From contig JAOZNY010000014.1 in NCBI GenBank assembly GCA_029933565.1, positions 1 to 24,123 of the forward strand: a stretch of 24,123 nt of DNA. The letters run 5' to 3'. The stretch comes from Bacteroidales bacterium. Lineage in GTDB: Bacteria > Bacteroidota > Bacteroidia > Bacteroidales > F082. The translations under genes and the position numbers were made by a program. The notes under the pieces were generated by a model, which worked only from the letters and a program-made list of their open reading frames with translations, did no database searches and was not told where the DNA came from. Positions 8,563 to 15,814 of this stretch are shown here, one piece after another; position 1 is the first letter of the stretch; each line of letters starts with the position of its first letter.

Positions 8563-9237
8563 ATGAATATTGTAATAACAGGTGCCGGAAAAGGAATAGG
8601 ATTAGAACTCAGCAAACTATTCGTTGAAAATAATCATAACACAATTGCTATTTCCAGAAATATTAATACCCTTAAGAAAATTGATAATCCATTTTTGAGA
8701 CCAATTTCATTTGATCTTACTTCAGTTGACTATTCGGATTTGCTGGAATTTATGAGTAAGGAGTTGGGTAGTATTGATATTCTTATAAACAATGCGGGAT
8801 TGCTAATAAACAAAAACTTTAACAACTTAACTGATGCAGATTTTGATACTATTTTCAACACCAATGTAAAAGCAGTATTTAAACTTACCCAAACAGTACT
8901 CCCCCTTTTTAATAAAAATGCACACATTGTAAATATTAGCAGCATGGGCGGTGTACAGGGAAGTTCAAAGTTTCCAGGCCTATCGCTTTACTCAGCAAGC
9001 AAAGGAGCCGTAAGTATTTTAACCGAATGCCTCGCCGAAGAATTAAAAGAGGAACACATAAGCGTAAATGCACTTGCTCTGGGAGCAGTTCAAACTGAGA
9101 TGCTTGAAAATGCTTTTCCGGGTTTTAAAGCTCCAATTTCTGCACATGAAATGGCTAAATATATTTATGAATTTGCACTAACAGGTCATAAATACTATAA
9201 CGGAAAAGTACTTCCTGTTTCTTCGTCCACACCTTAA
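8563..9237 (+). CDS. Short-chain dehydrogenase/reductase
   Basis: A 224-residue classical SDR. The cofactor motif TGAGKGIG is at residues 6-13, NNAG in ILINNAGLL, the Ser in NISSMGG (S126/S127), and the catalytic YSASK (Y143, K147). After the active site comes NALALGAVQTEML, the usual position of the PG motif. It should catalyse an NAD(P)-dependent alcohol/carbonyl reaction in the cytoplasm. The substrate cannot be predicted. It is transcribed alone, between nadC (divergent) and rseC. Confidence 0.9.
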   Translation: MNIVITGAGKGIGLELSKLFVENNHNTIAISRNINTLKKIDNPFLRPISFDLTSVDYSDLLEFMSKELGSIDILINNAGLLINKNFNNLTDADFDTIFNTNVKAVFKLTQTVLPLFNKNAHIVNISSMGGVQGSSKFPGLSLYSASKGAVSILTECLAEELKEEHISVNALALGAVQTEMLENAFPGFKAPISAHEMAKYIYEFALTGHKYYNGKVLPVSSSTP

Positions 9238-9273
9238 ATTTAAATTTGGCTACCCATCACGGTTAATTATTTT

Positions 9274-9281
9274 TAGTTTTG
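9274..9281 (+). promoter_or_regulatory. -7 element upstream of rseC
   Basis: TAGTTTTG fits TAnnTTTG and sits 25 bases before the TTG start of the rseC-like gene. No TTTG lies 19 bases upstream (the nearest is 25 bases away), so this is a weak candidate for the start of rnf-locus transcription. Confidence 0.35.
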
Positions 9282-9305
9282 CCATGATTTTATAAAAACA
9301 ATGAG

Positions 9306-9719
9306 TTGAATAATACAATAACCCATCCGGGCTACATAAGAAAAGTTGAAGGCAAAAAAGTTGAAGTTGTAATTATTTCAAAATCAGGTTGTGCCTCCTG
9401 CGAAATTAATGGATCTTGCTCAGTAAGCGATATGGAAGAAAAGATTATTGATGTGGATTTAAATGAAGGACAAATCTTTAAAACAGGTAGTCAGGTTACC
9501 GTTGAGATGAAACAATCGCAAGGTACCTGGGCAGTTTTACTAGGCTATGTTTTTCCCTTTCTTGTTGTTTTAATAAGTATGATATTATTGTCGTACCTAG
9601 ATTTGGATGAGGGCTTAACTGGAGTAATCTCATTGTCATTGCTAATACCATATTATTCTATTCTGTATTTTTCAAAAGACTTGATTAAAAAGGGGTTTAC
9701 TTACAAAATTAGCGGATAA
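9306..9719 (+). CDS. rseC: RseC/SoxR-reducing-system family protein
   Basis: A 137-residue protein. The start is TTG: the two nearby ATG codons (9284, 9301) run into stops within a few codons, and no internal ATG precedes the conserved domain. The N-terminus (ITHPGYIRKVEGKKVEVVI) and the Cys motif C29-x2-C32-x5-C38 followed by SDMEEKIIDV match RseC. Two membrane segments follow at about residues 71-90 and 97-115. In proteobacteria RseC works with the Rsx/Rnf complex to keep SoxR reduced; in Bacteroidota it is commonly found just upstream of rnfB, as here. A role in assembly or redox tuning of Rnf is inferred from this linkage. Confidence 0.88.
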   Translation: MNNTITHPGYIRKVEGKKVEVVIISKSGCASCEINGSCSVSDMEEKIIDVDLNEGQIFKTGSQVTVEMKQSQGTWAVLLGYVFPFLVVLISMILLSYLDLDEGLTGVISLSLLIPYYSILYFSKDLIKKGFTYKISG

Positions 9720-9720
9720 T

Positions 9721-9748
9721 TGTATTCTGCATTCTAAATTCCATACTC
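9721..9748 (+). repeat. Heptamer array, four units, directly after rseC stop
   Basis: Four consecutive 7-base units end in ATTC or ACTC (TGTATTC, TGCATTC, TAAATTC, CATACTC). The array begins one base after the rseC TAA. It is more diverged than the arrays farther downstream in the rnf operon but has the same period and the same core. Confidence 0.5.
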
Positions 9749-9930
9749 CATCTAAACACATGTCATAATTTATATGTATTCTAAAAAAGGGTGTATTTAT
9801 TTGTTATTCAATTATTTGTAATTACGCCAGATAGCTGCATATTTTCCATAAACCTTAACGCCTTGATAATCTGATAAGTACATAATTCGTTAGCTCTTAT
9901 CAAATATGCAACCGTTTGACTAATTATTCT

Positions 9931-9975
9931 ATTTTTGTGAATCAATAAACAGTAAGAATTTTCATTCACAAAAAT
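9931..9975 (+). promoter_or_regulatory. 12-bp perfect dyad in front of rnfB
   Basis: ATTTTTGTGAAT (9931-9942) and ATTCACAAAAAT (9964-9975) are exact reverse complements separated by 21 bases. The left arm overlaps a TATTTTTG -7 element (9930-9937) and the right arm ends at the TTAAGG ribosome-binding site (9975-9980) of rnfB, whose GTG is at 9984. It could be an operator or, if transcription starts upstream, a leader hairpin that exposes or hides the ribosome-binding site. Confidence 0.5.
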
Positions 9976-9983
9976 TAAGGATT

Positions 9984-10967
9984 GTGGACAACATCATATT
10001 TATTGCAATAGCGGCCTTGGGAGGAGTTGGATTTGTGGCTGCAGTAATTTTGTTTTTTATAGCCAAGAAATTTAAGGTTTACGAAGACCCAAACATCGAT
10101 ACAGTGGAAGAGGCTCTTCCTGCTGCTAACTGTGGTGGTTGCGGGTTTCCTGGCTGTCGAGCCTTTGCTGAGGCAACGGTAAAATCGGCAAAAGAAACAA
10201 AAGGTCTTGAAGGTTTAAACTGCCCAGTAGGTGGCAACGACACCATGCAGGAGTTAGGCTCAATACTTGGACTGGAGGTTGAAGCCTCAGATCCGTTAAT
10301 AGCCGTTATCAGGTGCAATGGTACACCAACAAACCATCCCGCTAAAGCAAAATACGAAGGTGCTACATCTTGTGCTTTTGCCCATGCACTACACGGTGGC
10401 GAAGGTGGATGCCAATACAGTTGTCTTGGTCTTGGCGATTGCGAAGTAGCCTGCGATTTCGATGCCTTGTTCATGAATTCTGAAACAGGTCTCCCTGAGG
10501 TTAACAATAAATGTACAGCTTGTAATGCCTGCGTAATTGCTTGTCCAAGAGATATTATTGAACTTAGAAAACGAGGACCCAAAGACAGAAGGATTTTTGT
10601 TAGTTGCGTGAACGCCGAAAAAGGTGGTCCTGCCAAAAAGAACTGTCAAACTGCTTGTATTGGTTGTGCCAAATGTGAAAAGGTTTGTAAGTTCGATGCT
10701 ATTACAATAACAAGTTTCCTTGCTTACATAAATTTTGAGAACTGCACGCTTTGCAGGAAATGTGTAGAGGTTTGCCCAACAAGTGCAATTTGGGAAGTAA
10801 ACTTTAAACTGCGCAAACCAAAAGCAGAAAAGCCAGCCTCAGTAGTTGAACGAAAAGCCTCGCCTACTGCCACCGAAGGAAAACCAATTCCTTTAACTGT
10901 TACTATTGCAGCAGAACAGCAGCCAAAAACGGAAACTAAAGAGGAAAATAAAGATAATAAAGAATAA
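9984..10967 (+). CDS. rnfB: Rnf complex subunit B, polyferredoxin
   Basis: A 327-residue protein starting at GTG with TAAGG four bases upstream. It has one N-terminal membrane helix (about 4-27), then the Fe-S domain with C50, C53, C58 and C80 (NCGGCGFPGC), then ferredoxin-type clusters: C177/C180/C183/C187, C225/C228/C231/C235 and C254/C257/C260/C264. A further Cys-rich stretch (C143, C147, C153, C157, plus C111 and C130) probably holds one or two more. It is the entry point for electrons from reduced ferredoxin into Rnf. It is longer than the proteobacterial RnfB (about 190 residues) and resembles the extended form of anaerobes such as Acetobacterium. The last 45 residues are a charged, low-complexity tail. 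Confidence 0.96.
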   Translation: MDNIIFIAIAALGGVGFVAAVILFFIAKKFKVYEDPNIDTVEEALPAANCGGCGFPGCRAFAEATVKSAKETKGLEGLNCPVGGNDTMQELGSILGLEVEASDPLIAVIRCNGTPTNHPAKAKYEGATSCAFAHALHGGEGGCQYSCLGLGDCEVACDFDALFMNSETGLPEVNNKCTACNACVIACPRDIIELRKRGPKDRRIFVSCVNAEKGGPAKKNCQTACIGCAKCEKVCKFDAITITSFLAYINFENCTLCRKCVEVCPTSAIWEVNFKLRKPKAEKPASVVERKASPTATEGKPIPLTVTIAAEQQPKTETKEENKDNKE

Positions 10968-10974
10968 TACCACT

Positions 10975-12318
10975 ATGGGAATTTTAAAAACGTTTGCCTT
11001 GGGTGGTATTCACCCCAAAGAAAACAAACTTTCGGCCAATGCCGCAATCGAAACCTTAGCTATTCCCAAGCAGGCTTTTATACCAATGGGACAAAATTTG
11101 GGTGCGCCATCAAAACCGGTAGTAAAAAGAGGTGACAAAGTTAAAACTGGGCAATTGCTTGCTGAAGCGGGTGGATTTATCTCAACTCCAATACACTCAC
11201 CGGTTTCTGGAACAATATTCAAAATAGACAATATCTTAAACTCATCTGGTTACAAACAACCCGGAATAATAATTAATGTTGAAGGCGACGAATGGGAAGA
11301 GAGTATTGATCGTACAGAAGAAATTAATTCCAATATTGATTACTCATCTCAGGAAATTATCGACAAGGTGAAGAAATCCGGTTTGGTAGGTATGGGTGGG
11401 GCAACTTTCCCAACCTACGTTAAACTTATGCCACCTCCGGGAAACACTGCCGAATACTTGATAATAAATGGCGTTGAGTGCGAGCCTTACCTTACTTCCG
11501 ACCACAGACTGATGCTGGAAAAAGGCAAGGAAATAATAATCGGCACCCAATTACTGATGAAAGCCCTTAAGGTTACAAAAGCAATAATTGGTATTGAAAA
11601 TAATAAACCCGATGCCATAAATCACATGACGGAATTGGTTAAAGGTAAGGAAGGAATTAGCATTATGCCTTTAAAAGTTCAGTACCCGCAAGGTGGCGAA
11701 AAACAATTGATTAAGGCAGCCGTTAACCGCGAAGTACCTTCCGGGAAACTACCAATTGCTGTTGGCTGTGTTGTTCAAAATGTTGGAACTGCATTTGCTA
11801 TTTACGAAGCCGTACAAAAAAACAAACCTTTATTCGAGAGGGTTGTTACTGTTACTGGCAAAGCGGTTAAGAAACCGTCAAACTTTTTGGTACGAATAGG
11901 CACTCCAATTAAAGAACTGATTGATGCTGCTGAAGGTCTGCCAGAAAACACCGGAAAAATAATTAATGGTGGACCAATGATGGGGAAAGCTATTAATTCA
12001 ACAGAAATTCCAATTGTTAAAGGCTCTTCGGGAATTCTTTTAATGGAGAATGAAGAATCTCACCGCGAAACAGAAAGCCCTTGTATCAGATGTTCAAAAT
12101 GTACTTACGTCTGCCCAATGGGTCTTGAGCCTTTTCTTTTATCGAAAGTTTCAAAACTTGGCAAGTTCGACATTGCTGAAGAAGAAATGATAATGGACTG
12201 TATTGAATGTGGTTCATGTCAGTACACATGTCCTGCAAATATTCCACTTCTTGATTATTTGAGACTTGGAAAGAACAAAACCGGAGCAATTATCAGAAGT
12301 AGAGGTAAAACCGGCTAG
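10975..12318 (+). CDS. rnfC: Rnf complex subunit C, NADH/FMN-binding
   Basis: A 447-residue protein starting at ATG 10975, 7 bases after rnfB. The open frame extends 23 codons upstream, but those overlap rnfB and encode only a Lys-rich stretch, and MGILKTFALGGIHPKENK is the normal RnfC N-terminus. The nucleotide/flavin-binding region includes GMGGATFP (139-146) and VECEPYLTSDHRLM; the C-terminal domain has two 4Fe-4S motifs (C370/C373/C376/C380 and C409/C412/C415/C419). RnfC is the peripheral cytoplasmic subunit where NAD+ is reduced or NADH oxidised, passing electrons to or from RnfB. Confidence 0.96.
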   Translation: MGILKTFALGGIHPKENKLSANAAIETLAIPKQAFIPMGQNLGAPSKPVVKRGDKVKTGQLLAEAGGFISTPIHSPVSGTIFKIDNILNSSGYKQPGIIINVEGDEWEESIDRTEEINSNIDYSSQEIIDKVKKSGLVGMGGATFPTYVKLMPPPGNTAEYLIINGVECEPYLTSDHRLMLEKGKEIIIGTQLLMKALKVTKAIIGIENNKPDAINHMTELVKGKEGISIMPLKVQYPQGGEKQLIKAAVNREVPSGKLPIAVGCVVQNVGTAFAIYEAVQKNKPLFERVVTVTGKAVKKPSNFLVRIGTPIKELIDAAEGLPENTGKIINGGPMMGKAINSTEIPIVKGSSGILLMENEESHRETESPCIRCSKCTYVCPMGLEPFLLSKVSKLGKFDIAEEEMIMDCIECGSCQYTCPANIPLLDYLRLGKNKTGAIIRSRGKTG

Positions 12319-12328
12319 AGAATAAATA

Positions 12329-12377
12329 TTGAGTTTTGAGTTTGAATCTTGATTCCTGAATCTTGATTCCTGCCTCT
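12329..12377 (+). repeat. Heptamer array, seven units, between rnfC and rnfD
   Basis: Seven uninterrupted 7-base units: TTGAGTT twice, TGAATCT, TGATTCC, TGAATCT, TGATTCC, TGCCTCT. The middle four form an exact 14-bp duplication (12345-12358 and 12359-12372). No gene lies in the 82-base spacer. The unit is the same as in the array right of the four-helix-bundle gene 2 kb downstream, and in the same orientation. Confidence 0.8.
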
Positions 12378-12400
12378 TTAAAAATAACAAAAAAGTAAAT

Positions 12401-13408
12401 ATGAATATGTTTACCATTTCAGGTTCACCTCACGTAAAGAGCGACGAATCGACAAAAAAGATAATGTATGGCGTTGTAATTGCAATGATGCCTGCCATGC
12501 TTGTTTCCATTTATTTCTTTGGGCTACAAGCAGTAAGAGTATTGTTTTTGGCAGTGCTGGCCAGTTTGTTCTTTGAATGGGTAATTCAAAAATACCTAAT
12601 CAAAGGCCCGGTAACATTAATGGATGGTTCTGCACTTGTAACAGGCATTCTTCTAGCCTTCAACGTTCCATCAAACCTACCAGCATGGATGATAATTATT
12701 GGTGCATTGGTAGCCATTGGAATGGCAAAAATGTCGTTTGGCGGATTGGGAAAAAACATTTTCAATCCAGCATTGGTAGCAAGGGTATTTCTATTGGTTT
12801 CGTTTCCGGTTCAAATGACTTCATGGCCAAAACCACAACCAATTACCGAAGGGCTTGCTGATGTAATTACTGGCCCCACTCCTCTAGGAATTATTAAGGA
12901 AGGTCTGGGTGCTGGAAAAACCATGAGCGAACTGAAACCCGAAATACCAACTTATATGCAAGACTTTACTGGTCAAATGGGCGGTTCAATGGGAGAAGTT
13001 TCAGCAATTGCCCTTATATTAGGAGGTATTTATATGCTTTGGAAGAAAATTATAACATGGCATATTCCAGTTTCCATGTTGGCAACTGTTGCCATTTTTT
13101 CAGGTATTTTATGGGGAATTAATCCTGAGCATTATGCCGACCCAATGTTTCACATGCTTACAGGTGGAATGCTTTTGGGAGCAATTTTTATGGCAACCGA
13201 TATGGTAAGTTCACCAATGACTAATATAGGACAGTTAGTGTTTGGTTTTGGAGTTGGGCTTTTAACAATCCTAATTAGGATTTGGGGAGCCTATCCAGAG
13301 GGAGTTTCATTTGCAATTTTATTAATGAATGCTGTTGTGCCACTTATTAATAAAGGTTTCAAACCGAAACGTTTTGGAGTTAAACCAGCAGTAACGATTA
13401 AATCATAA
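12401..13408 (+). CDS. rnfD: Rnf complex subunit D, FMN-bearing membrane subunit
   Basis: A 335-residue protein with about nine or ten membrane helices, homologous to NqrB. It begins with SGSPHVKSDEST; MDGSALVTGILLAFNVPSNLPAWM and FGGLGKNIFNPALVARVFLLVSFP are family blocks. The covalent FMN site is TGPTPLG, with Thr160 as the expected attachment residue (S/T-G-x-T). The C-terminal half includes ATDMVSSPMTN and YPEGVSFAILLMNAVVPLI. It forms part of the ion-translocating core with RnfA, E and G. Confidence 0.96.
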   Translation: MNMFTISGSPHVKSDESTKKIMYGVVIAMMPAMLVSIYFFGLQAVRVLFLAVLASLFFEWVIQKYLIKGPVTLMDGSALVTGILLAFNVPSNLPAWMIIIGALVAIGMAKMSFGGLGKNIFNPALVARVFLLVSFPVQMTSWPKPQPITEGLADVITGPTPLGIIKEGLGAGKTMSELKPEIPTYMQDFTGQMGGSMGEVSAIALILGGIYMLWKKIITWHIPVSMLATVAIFSGILWGINPEHYADPMFHMLTGGMLLGAIFMATDMVSSPMTNIGQLVFGFGVGLLTILIRIWGAYPEGVSFAILLMNAVVPLINKGFKPKRFGVKPAVTIKS

Positions 13409-13426
13409 TACTGAAATAGCAAGATC

Positions 13427-14029
13427 ATGGGAAGTAAAAAAGAATCGAATTTTATAAATATGGTGTTGACGCTGTTTTTGGTTGCAGCAATTGCAGCCAT
13501 GGCTCTGGGTGGTGTTTATGTTGTTACTAAAGAACCAATTGCCCTTGCCAAGAAGAAAAAACTTGAAGCAGCTATAAAATCGGTAATGCCTGAATTTGAT
13601 AGCATTACAACAAAAAGAGTAGCTGACGCTGATGGCGGCGATTCGTTGACATTTTATATAGCATCGAAAAATAATGAAGTTTTAGGTGCTGCTGTAAAAA
13701 CCTATACCATGAATGGCTTTAGTGGTAAAATAGAATTAATGGTTGGATTTCTAAACGATGGAACCATTAACAACACTGCTGTTCTGATGCATAAAGAAAC
13801 TCCTGGACTTGGGGATAAGATGGATATTAAAAAATCAGACTTCCCAACTCAGTTTAAAGGAAAAAATCCTGCTAATTTCAAACTAAAAGTCACAAAAGAC
13901 AAAGGCGATGTAGATGCAATTACAGCAGCAACAATTAGTTCAAGAGCTTTTTGCGATGCCGTTCAGAGAGGTTATGATACGTTTAAGGAATCAGGAATCA
14001 GGAGTCAGGAGTCAGGAAATAGTAACTAA
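13427..14029 (+). CDS. rnfG: Rnf complex subunit G, FMN-bearing periplasmic-facing subunit
   Basis: A 200-residue protein with one N-terminal membrane helix (about residues 11-32) and an FMN-binding domain; homologous to NqrC. ETPGLGDKM and the flavinylation motif DAITAATISS are present, with Thr169 as the expected FMN-phosphoester residue; the second motif position is Ala where Gly is commoner, which the S/T-x-A-T pattern allows. Oddly, the last 13 residues (ESGIRSQESGNSN) are encoded by a heptamer repeat array (13987-14014) and are therefore probably an acquired tail; the expected family C-terminus ends near RGYDTF. The gene is 18 bases after rnfD. Confidence 0.95.
   Translation: MGSKKESNFINMVLTLFLVAAIAAMALGGVYVVTKEPIALAKKKKLEAAIKSVMPEFDSITTKRVADADGGDSLTFYIASKNNEVLGAAVKTYTMNGFSGKIELMVGFLNDGTINNTAVLMHKETPGLGDKMDIKKSDFPTQFKGKNPANFKLKVTKDKGDVDAITAATISSRAFCDAVQRGYDTFKESGIRSQESGNSN
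13987..14014 (-). repeat. Heptamer array, left arm flanking the four-helix-bundle gene
   Basis: Four exact-period units read GGAATCA, GGAATCA, GGAGTCA, GGAGTCA on the plus strand, the reverse complement of the units in the other arrays. The array lies inside the 3' end of rnfG. Bases 13988-14017 are 27/30 identical to the reverse complement of 14440-14469. Confidence 0.85.
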
Positions 14030-14469
14030 TTATTTAAATTGTTATGCATAATTTTAAGGAGTTAAGGATTTGGCAGGATTCAATTGATTTGGTTGAAGAA
14101 ATTTATACAAAGACAAAAGACTTACCAAAAAATGAAGAGTTTGGACTAACTAGTCAAATGCGTCGCTGTTCTGTTTCTATTCCATTGAATATTGCTGAAG
14201 GTTCTGGTCACGAAAGCGATAAAGATTTCAGACGCTTTCTTGGCATCTCGTTATCATCTTCTTTTGAATTAGAAACTCAACTAATTATTGCAAACAGAAT
14301 TGGATATATTGAAAAAGAAGATTTTAACAATATTTTGGAAAGGATTATCAGAATACAAAAAATGATCTTCGTTTTTAGAAAAAAAATAAATGTAACAAAA
14401 TAAATTATAGAGTATATTGTCTTGGAAACAGTAAACAAATCCTGATTCCTGACTCTTGACTCCTGATTC
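13988..14469. mobile_element. Putative IVP-type insertion in the rnf operon
   Basis: The unit consists of inverted 30-base ends built from heptamers and one internal gene (14044-14403). It is defined by inference from three facts seen in the sequence: the inverted ends, the position inside an operon whose gene order is otherwise canonical, and the repeat-encoded tail of RnfG. I see no obvious target-site duplication immediately outside the ends (13981-13987 against 14470-14476). Confidence 0.6.
14044..14403 (+). CDS. Four-helix-bundle protein, 23S rRNA intervening-sequence (IVP/S23) family
   Basis: A 119-residue protein with the family's conserved blocks: FKELRIWQDSIDLVEEIY, then GLTSQMRRCSVSIPLNIAEG, then DFRRFLGISLSSSFELETQL and ANRIGYI. 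Members were first found in intervening sequences within 23S rRNA genes and are related in fold to Avd, the accessory protein of diversity-generating retroelements; their biochemical role is not settled, though a nucleic-acid-binding basic patch is likely. Here the gene sits between rnfG and rnfE, where no other bacterial rnf operon I know of has a gene, and is bracketed by inverted heptamer arrays. That makes it look like a small mobile insertion. No reverse transcriptase or transposase is adjacent. Confidence 0.92.
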   Translation: MHNFKELRIWQDSIDLVEEIYTKTKDLPKNEEFGLTSQMRRCSVSIPLNIAEGSGHESDKDFRRFLGISLSSSFELETQLIIANRIGYIEKEDFNNILERIIRIQKMIFVFRKKINVTK

Positions 14470-14470
14470 A
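14436..14470 (+). repeat. Heptamer array, right arm flanking the four-helix-bundle gene
   Basis: Five 7-base units: CAAATCC, TGATTCC, TGACTCT, TGACTCC, TGATTCA. It ends 13 bases before the rnfE ATG. Against the left array the RNA pairing is 27 Watson-Crick pairs, two G-U pairs and one A-C mismatch over 30 positions, leaving a 422-nucleotide loop holding the four-helix-bundle frame. Confidence 0.85.
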
Positions 14471-14483
14471 CAAAGATAAAAAT

Positions 14484-15065
14484 ATGAACCAATTAAAAAA
14501 TTTCACCAAAGGATTTATAAAGGAAAACCCGGTTTTCATTTTGCTATTAGGATTATGTCCAACACTGGGTGTTACCACTTCGGCGGTAAACGGACTAGGG
14601 ATGGGATTGGCAACAACTTTCGTTTTGGTAATGTCGAACCTTGTGGTTTCACTTGTAAAGGATTTCATCCCCGACAAGGTAAGGATTCCATCATTTATCG
14701 TAATTATTGCATCCTTTGTAACAATTGTTGAACTTACAATGCAGGCCTACACTCCTGCCCTATTCGATGCGTTAGGTCTGTTTATCCCATTGATTGTTGT
14801 AAACTGCATTGTTCTTGGTCGTGCCGAAGCCTTTGCCTCTAAAAACAATGTTTGGTCATCAATAATTGATGGTCTTGGAATGGGACTTGGTTTTGCCTTT
14901 GCACTTACACTTCTTGGAGGTGTTAGGGAAATATTAGGTAGTGGTGCAATTTTCGGTTTCAAAATGATAGAAGGCGATTTGATGCTGGTATTCATTCTGG
15001 CACCGGGTGCTTTTATAGCCCTTGGTTACATCATTGCATTAATTAATAGATTTAAAAAAGCCTAA
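14484..15065 (+). CDS. rnfE: Rnf complex subunit E
   Basis: A 193-residue integral membrane protein with six helices, homologous to NqrD. C25 in LLGLCPTLGVT and C108 in VVNCIVLGRAEAFA are the membrane-embedded cysteines that, with those of RnfA, hold an iron-sulfur cluster at the pseudo-twofold interface. ALTLLGGVREILGSG and FILAPGAFIALGYI are further family blocks. It is separated from rnfG by 454 bases because of the inserted four-helix-bundle unit, whereas rnfE and rnfA are only 12 bases apart. Confidence 0.96.
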   Translation: MNQLKNFTKGFIKENPVFILLLGLCPTLGVTTSAVNGLGMGLATTFVLVMSNLVVSLVKDFIPDKVRIPSFIVIIASFVTIVELTMQAYTPALFDALGLFIPLIVVNCIVLGRAEAFASKNNVWSSIIDGLGMGLGFAFALTLLGGVREILGSGAIFGFKMIEGDLMLVFILAPGAFIALGYIIALINRFKKA

Positions 15066-15077
15066 AACTAAATTGAT

Positions 15078-15650
15078 ATGGAATATTTTGTAATAATAAT
15101 AGGTTCGATATTTGTCAGTAACATTGTTCTGACTCAGTTTTTGGGTATCTGTCCTTTTGTTGGCGTTTCCGGAAAACTTTCCACTTCGGTGGGAATGGGC
15201 GGTGCAGTTCTTTTTGTGCTCACCATTGCAACAATGGTAACATGGATTATCCAATATTACATTCTCAACCCTCTTGGACTTGGATTTATGCAGACAATTG
15301 TATTTATCCTTGTTATTGCCTCGCTGGTACAGATGGTTGAAATTATTCTTAAGAAAGTCAGTCCATCATTATTTCAGGCATTGGGAGTTTTTCTACCTCT
15401 AATTACTACAAACTGTGCGGTTTTGGGTGTTGCAATTCTTACTATTCAAAAAGATTTCAACTTGATGGAAGGCATAGCTTATGCTATGGCAAATGCCATT
15501 GGCTTTACACTTGCAATAGTATTATTTGCAGGTATCCGAGAGCACCTCGACCTTATGGAAGTACCTAAACAAATGCGTGGCGTTCCTATTGCGCTCGTTG
15601 TTGCAGGTATCCTTGCACTTGCATTTATGGGCTTCACAGGCTTGGTTTAA
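15078..15650 (+). CDS. rnfA: Rnf complex subunit A
   Basis: A 190-residue six-helix membrane protein, homologous to NqrE and paired with RnfE in inverted topology. Its cluster-ligand cysteines are C25 (LGICPFVGVS) and C113 (TTNCAVLGVAI); FAGIREHLDLMEVPKQMRGVPIALVVAGILALAFMGF closes the chain. It is the last rnf gene, completing the B-C-D-G-E-A order typical of Bacteroidota and many anaerobes with extended RnfB (the proteobacterial order is A-B-C-D-G-E). Confidence 0.96.
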   Translation: MEYFVIIIGSIFVSNIVLTQFLGICPFVGVSGKLSTSVGMGGAVLFVLTIATMVTWIIQYYILNPLGLGFMQTIVFILVIASLVQMVEIILKKVSPSLFQALGVFLPLITTNCAVLGVAILTIQKDFNLMEGIAYAMANAIGFTLAIVLFAGIREHLDLMEVPKQMRGVPIALVVAGILALAFMGFTGLV

Positions 15651-15814
15651 GTCCGCCTTAATGTCCCCTAACTTCGGTATGCTTATGCTGAAAACAAACA
15701 TTTACAAAAAAATTATCGTTATTAAGCACTTCACAAACCTCGTTAGTGAACATTATTGTTCAGACTCAGACTTTATGGACAGACGCAAAATAATACATCA
15801 TTGGCCAATCAAAC

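Larger units (their letters stand above)
9720..9983. other. Spacer between rseC and rnfB
   Basis: 264 bases without a gene. Besides the degenerate heptamer array at its start it contains a 7-bp dyad (TGATAAG at 9872-9878 with CTTATCA at 9896-9902), a -7-like TATTTTTG at 9930-9937, and a perfect 12-bp dyad just before the rnfB ribosome-binding site. The length and the separate promoter-like element suggest that rnfB has its own transcription start in addition to read-through from rseC. Confidence 0.5.

Noticed and set aside
10079..10636. Long antisense frame (185 codons) inside rnfB
   Set aside because: It is opposite a gene with unmistakable Fe-S motifs, its translation is low-complexity Ser/Pro-rich, and the frame is open because the codons of rnfB lack the complementary stops.
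10906..10974. Upstream start for rnfC adding 23 residues
   Set aside because: The extra part overlaps rnfB and is Lys-rich; RnfC proteins begin at the MxxLKTFxLGGIHP block encoded from 10975.
13988..14469. Diversity-generating retroelement
   Set aside because: The four-helix-bundle protein resembles Avd, but there is no reverse transcriptase, template repeat or variable repeat in the window.
12329..14470. CRISPR array
   Set aside because: Units are 7 bases without spacers, sequence varies unit by unit, and no cas genes are present.
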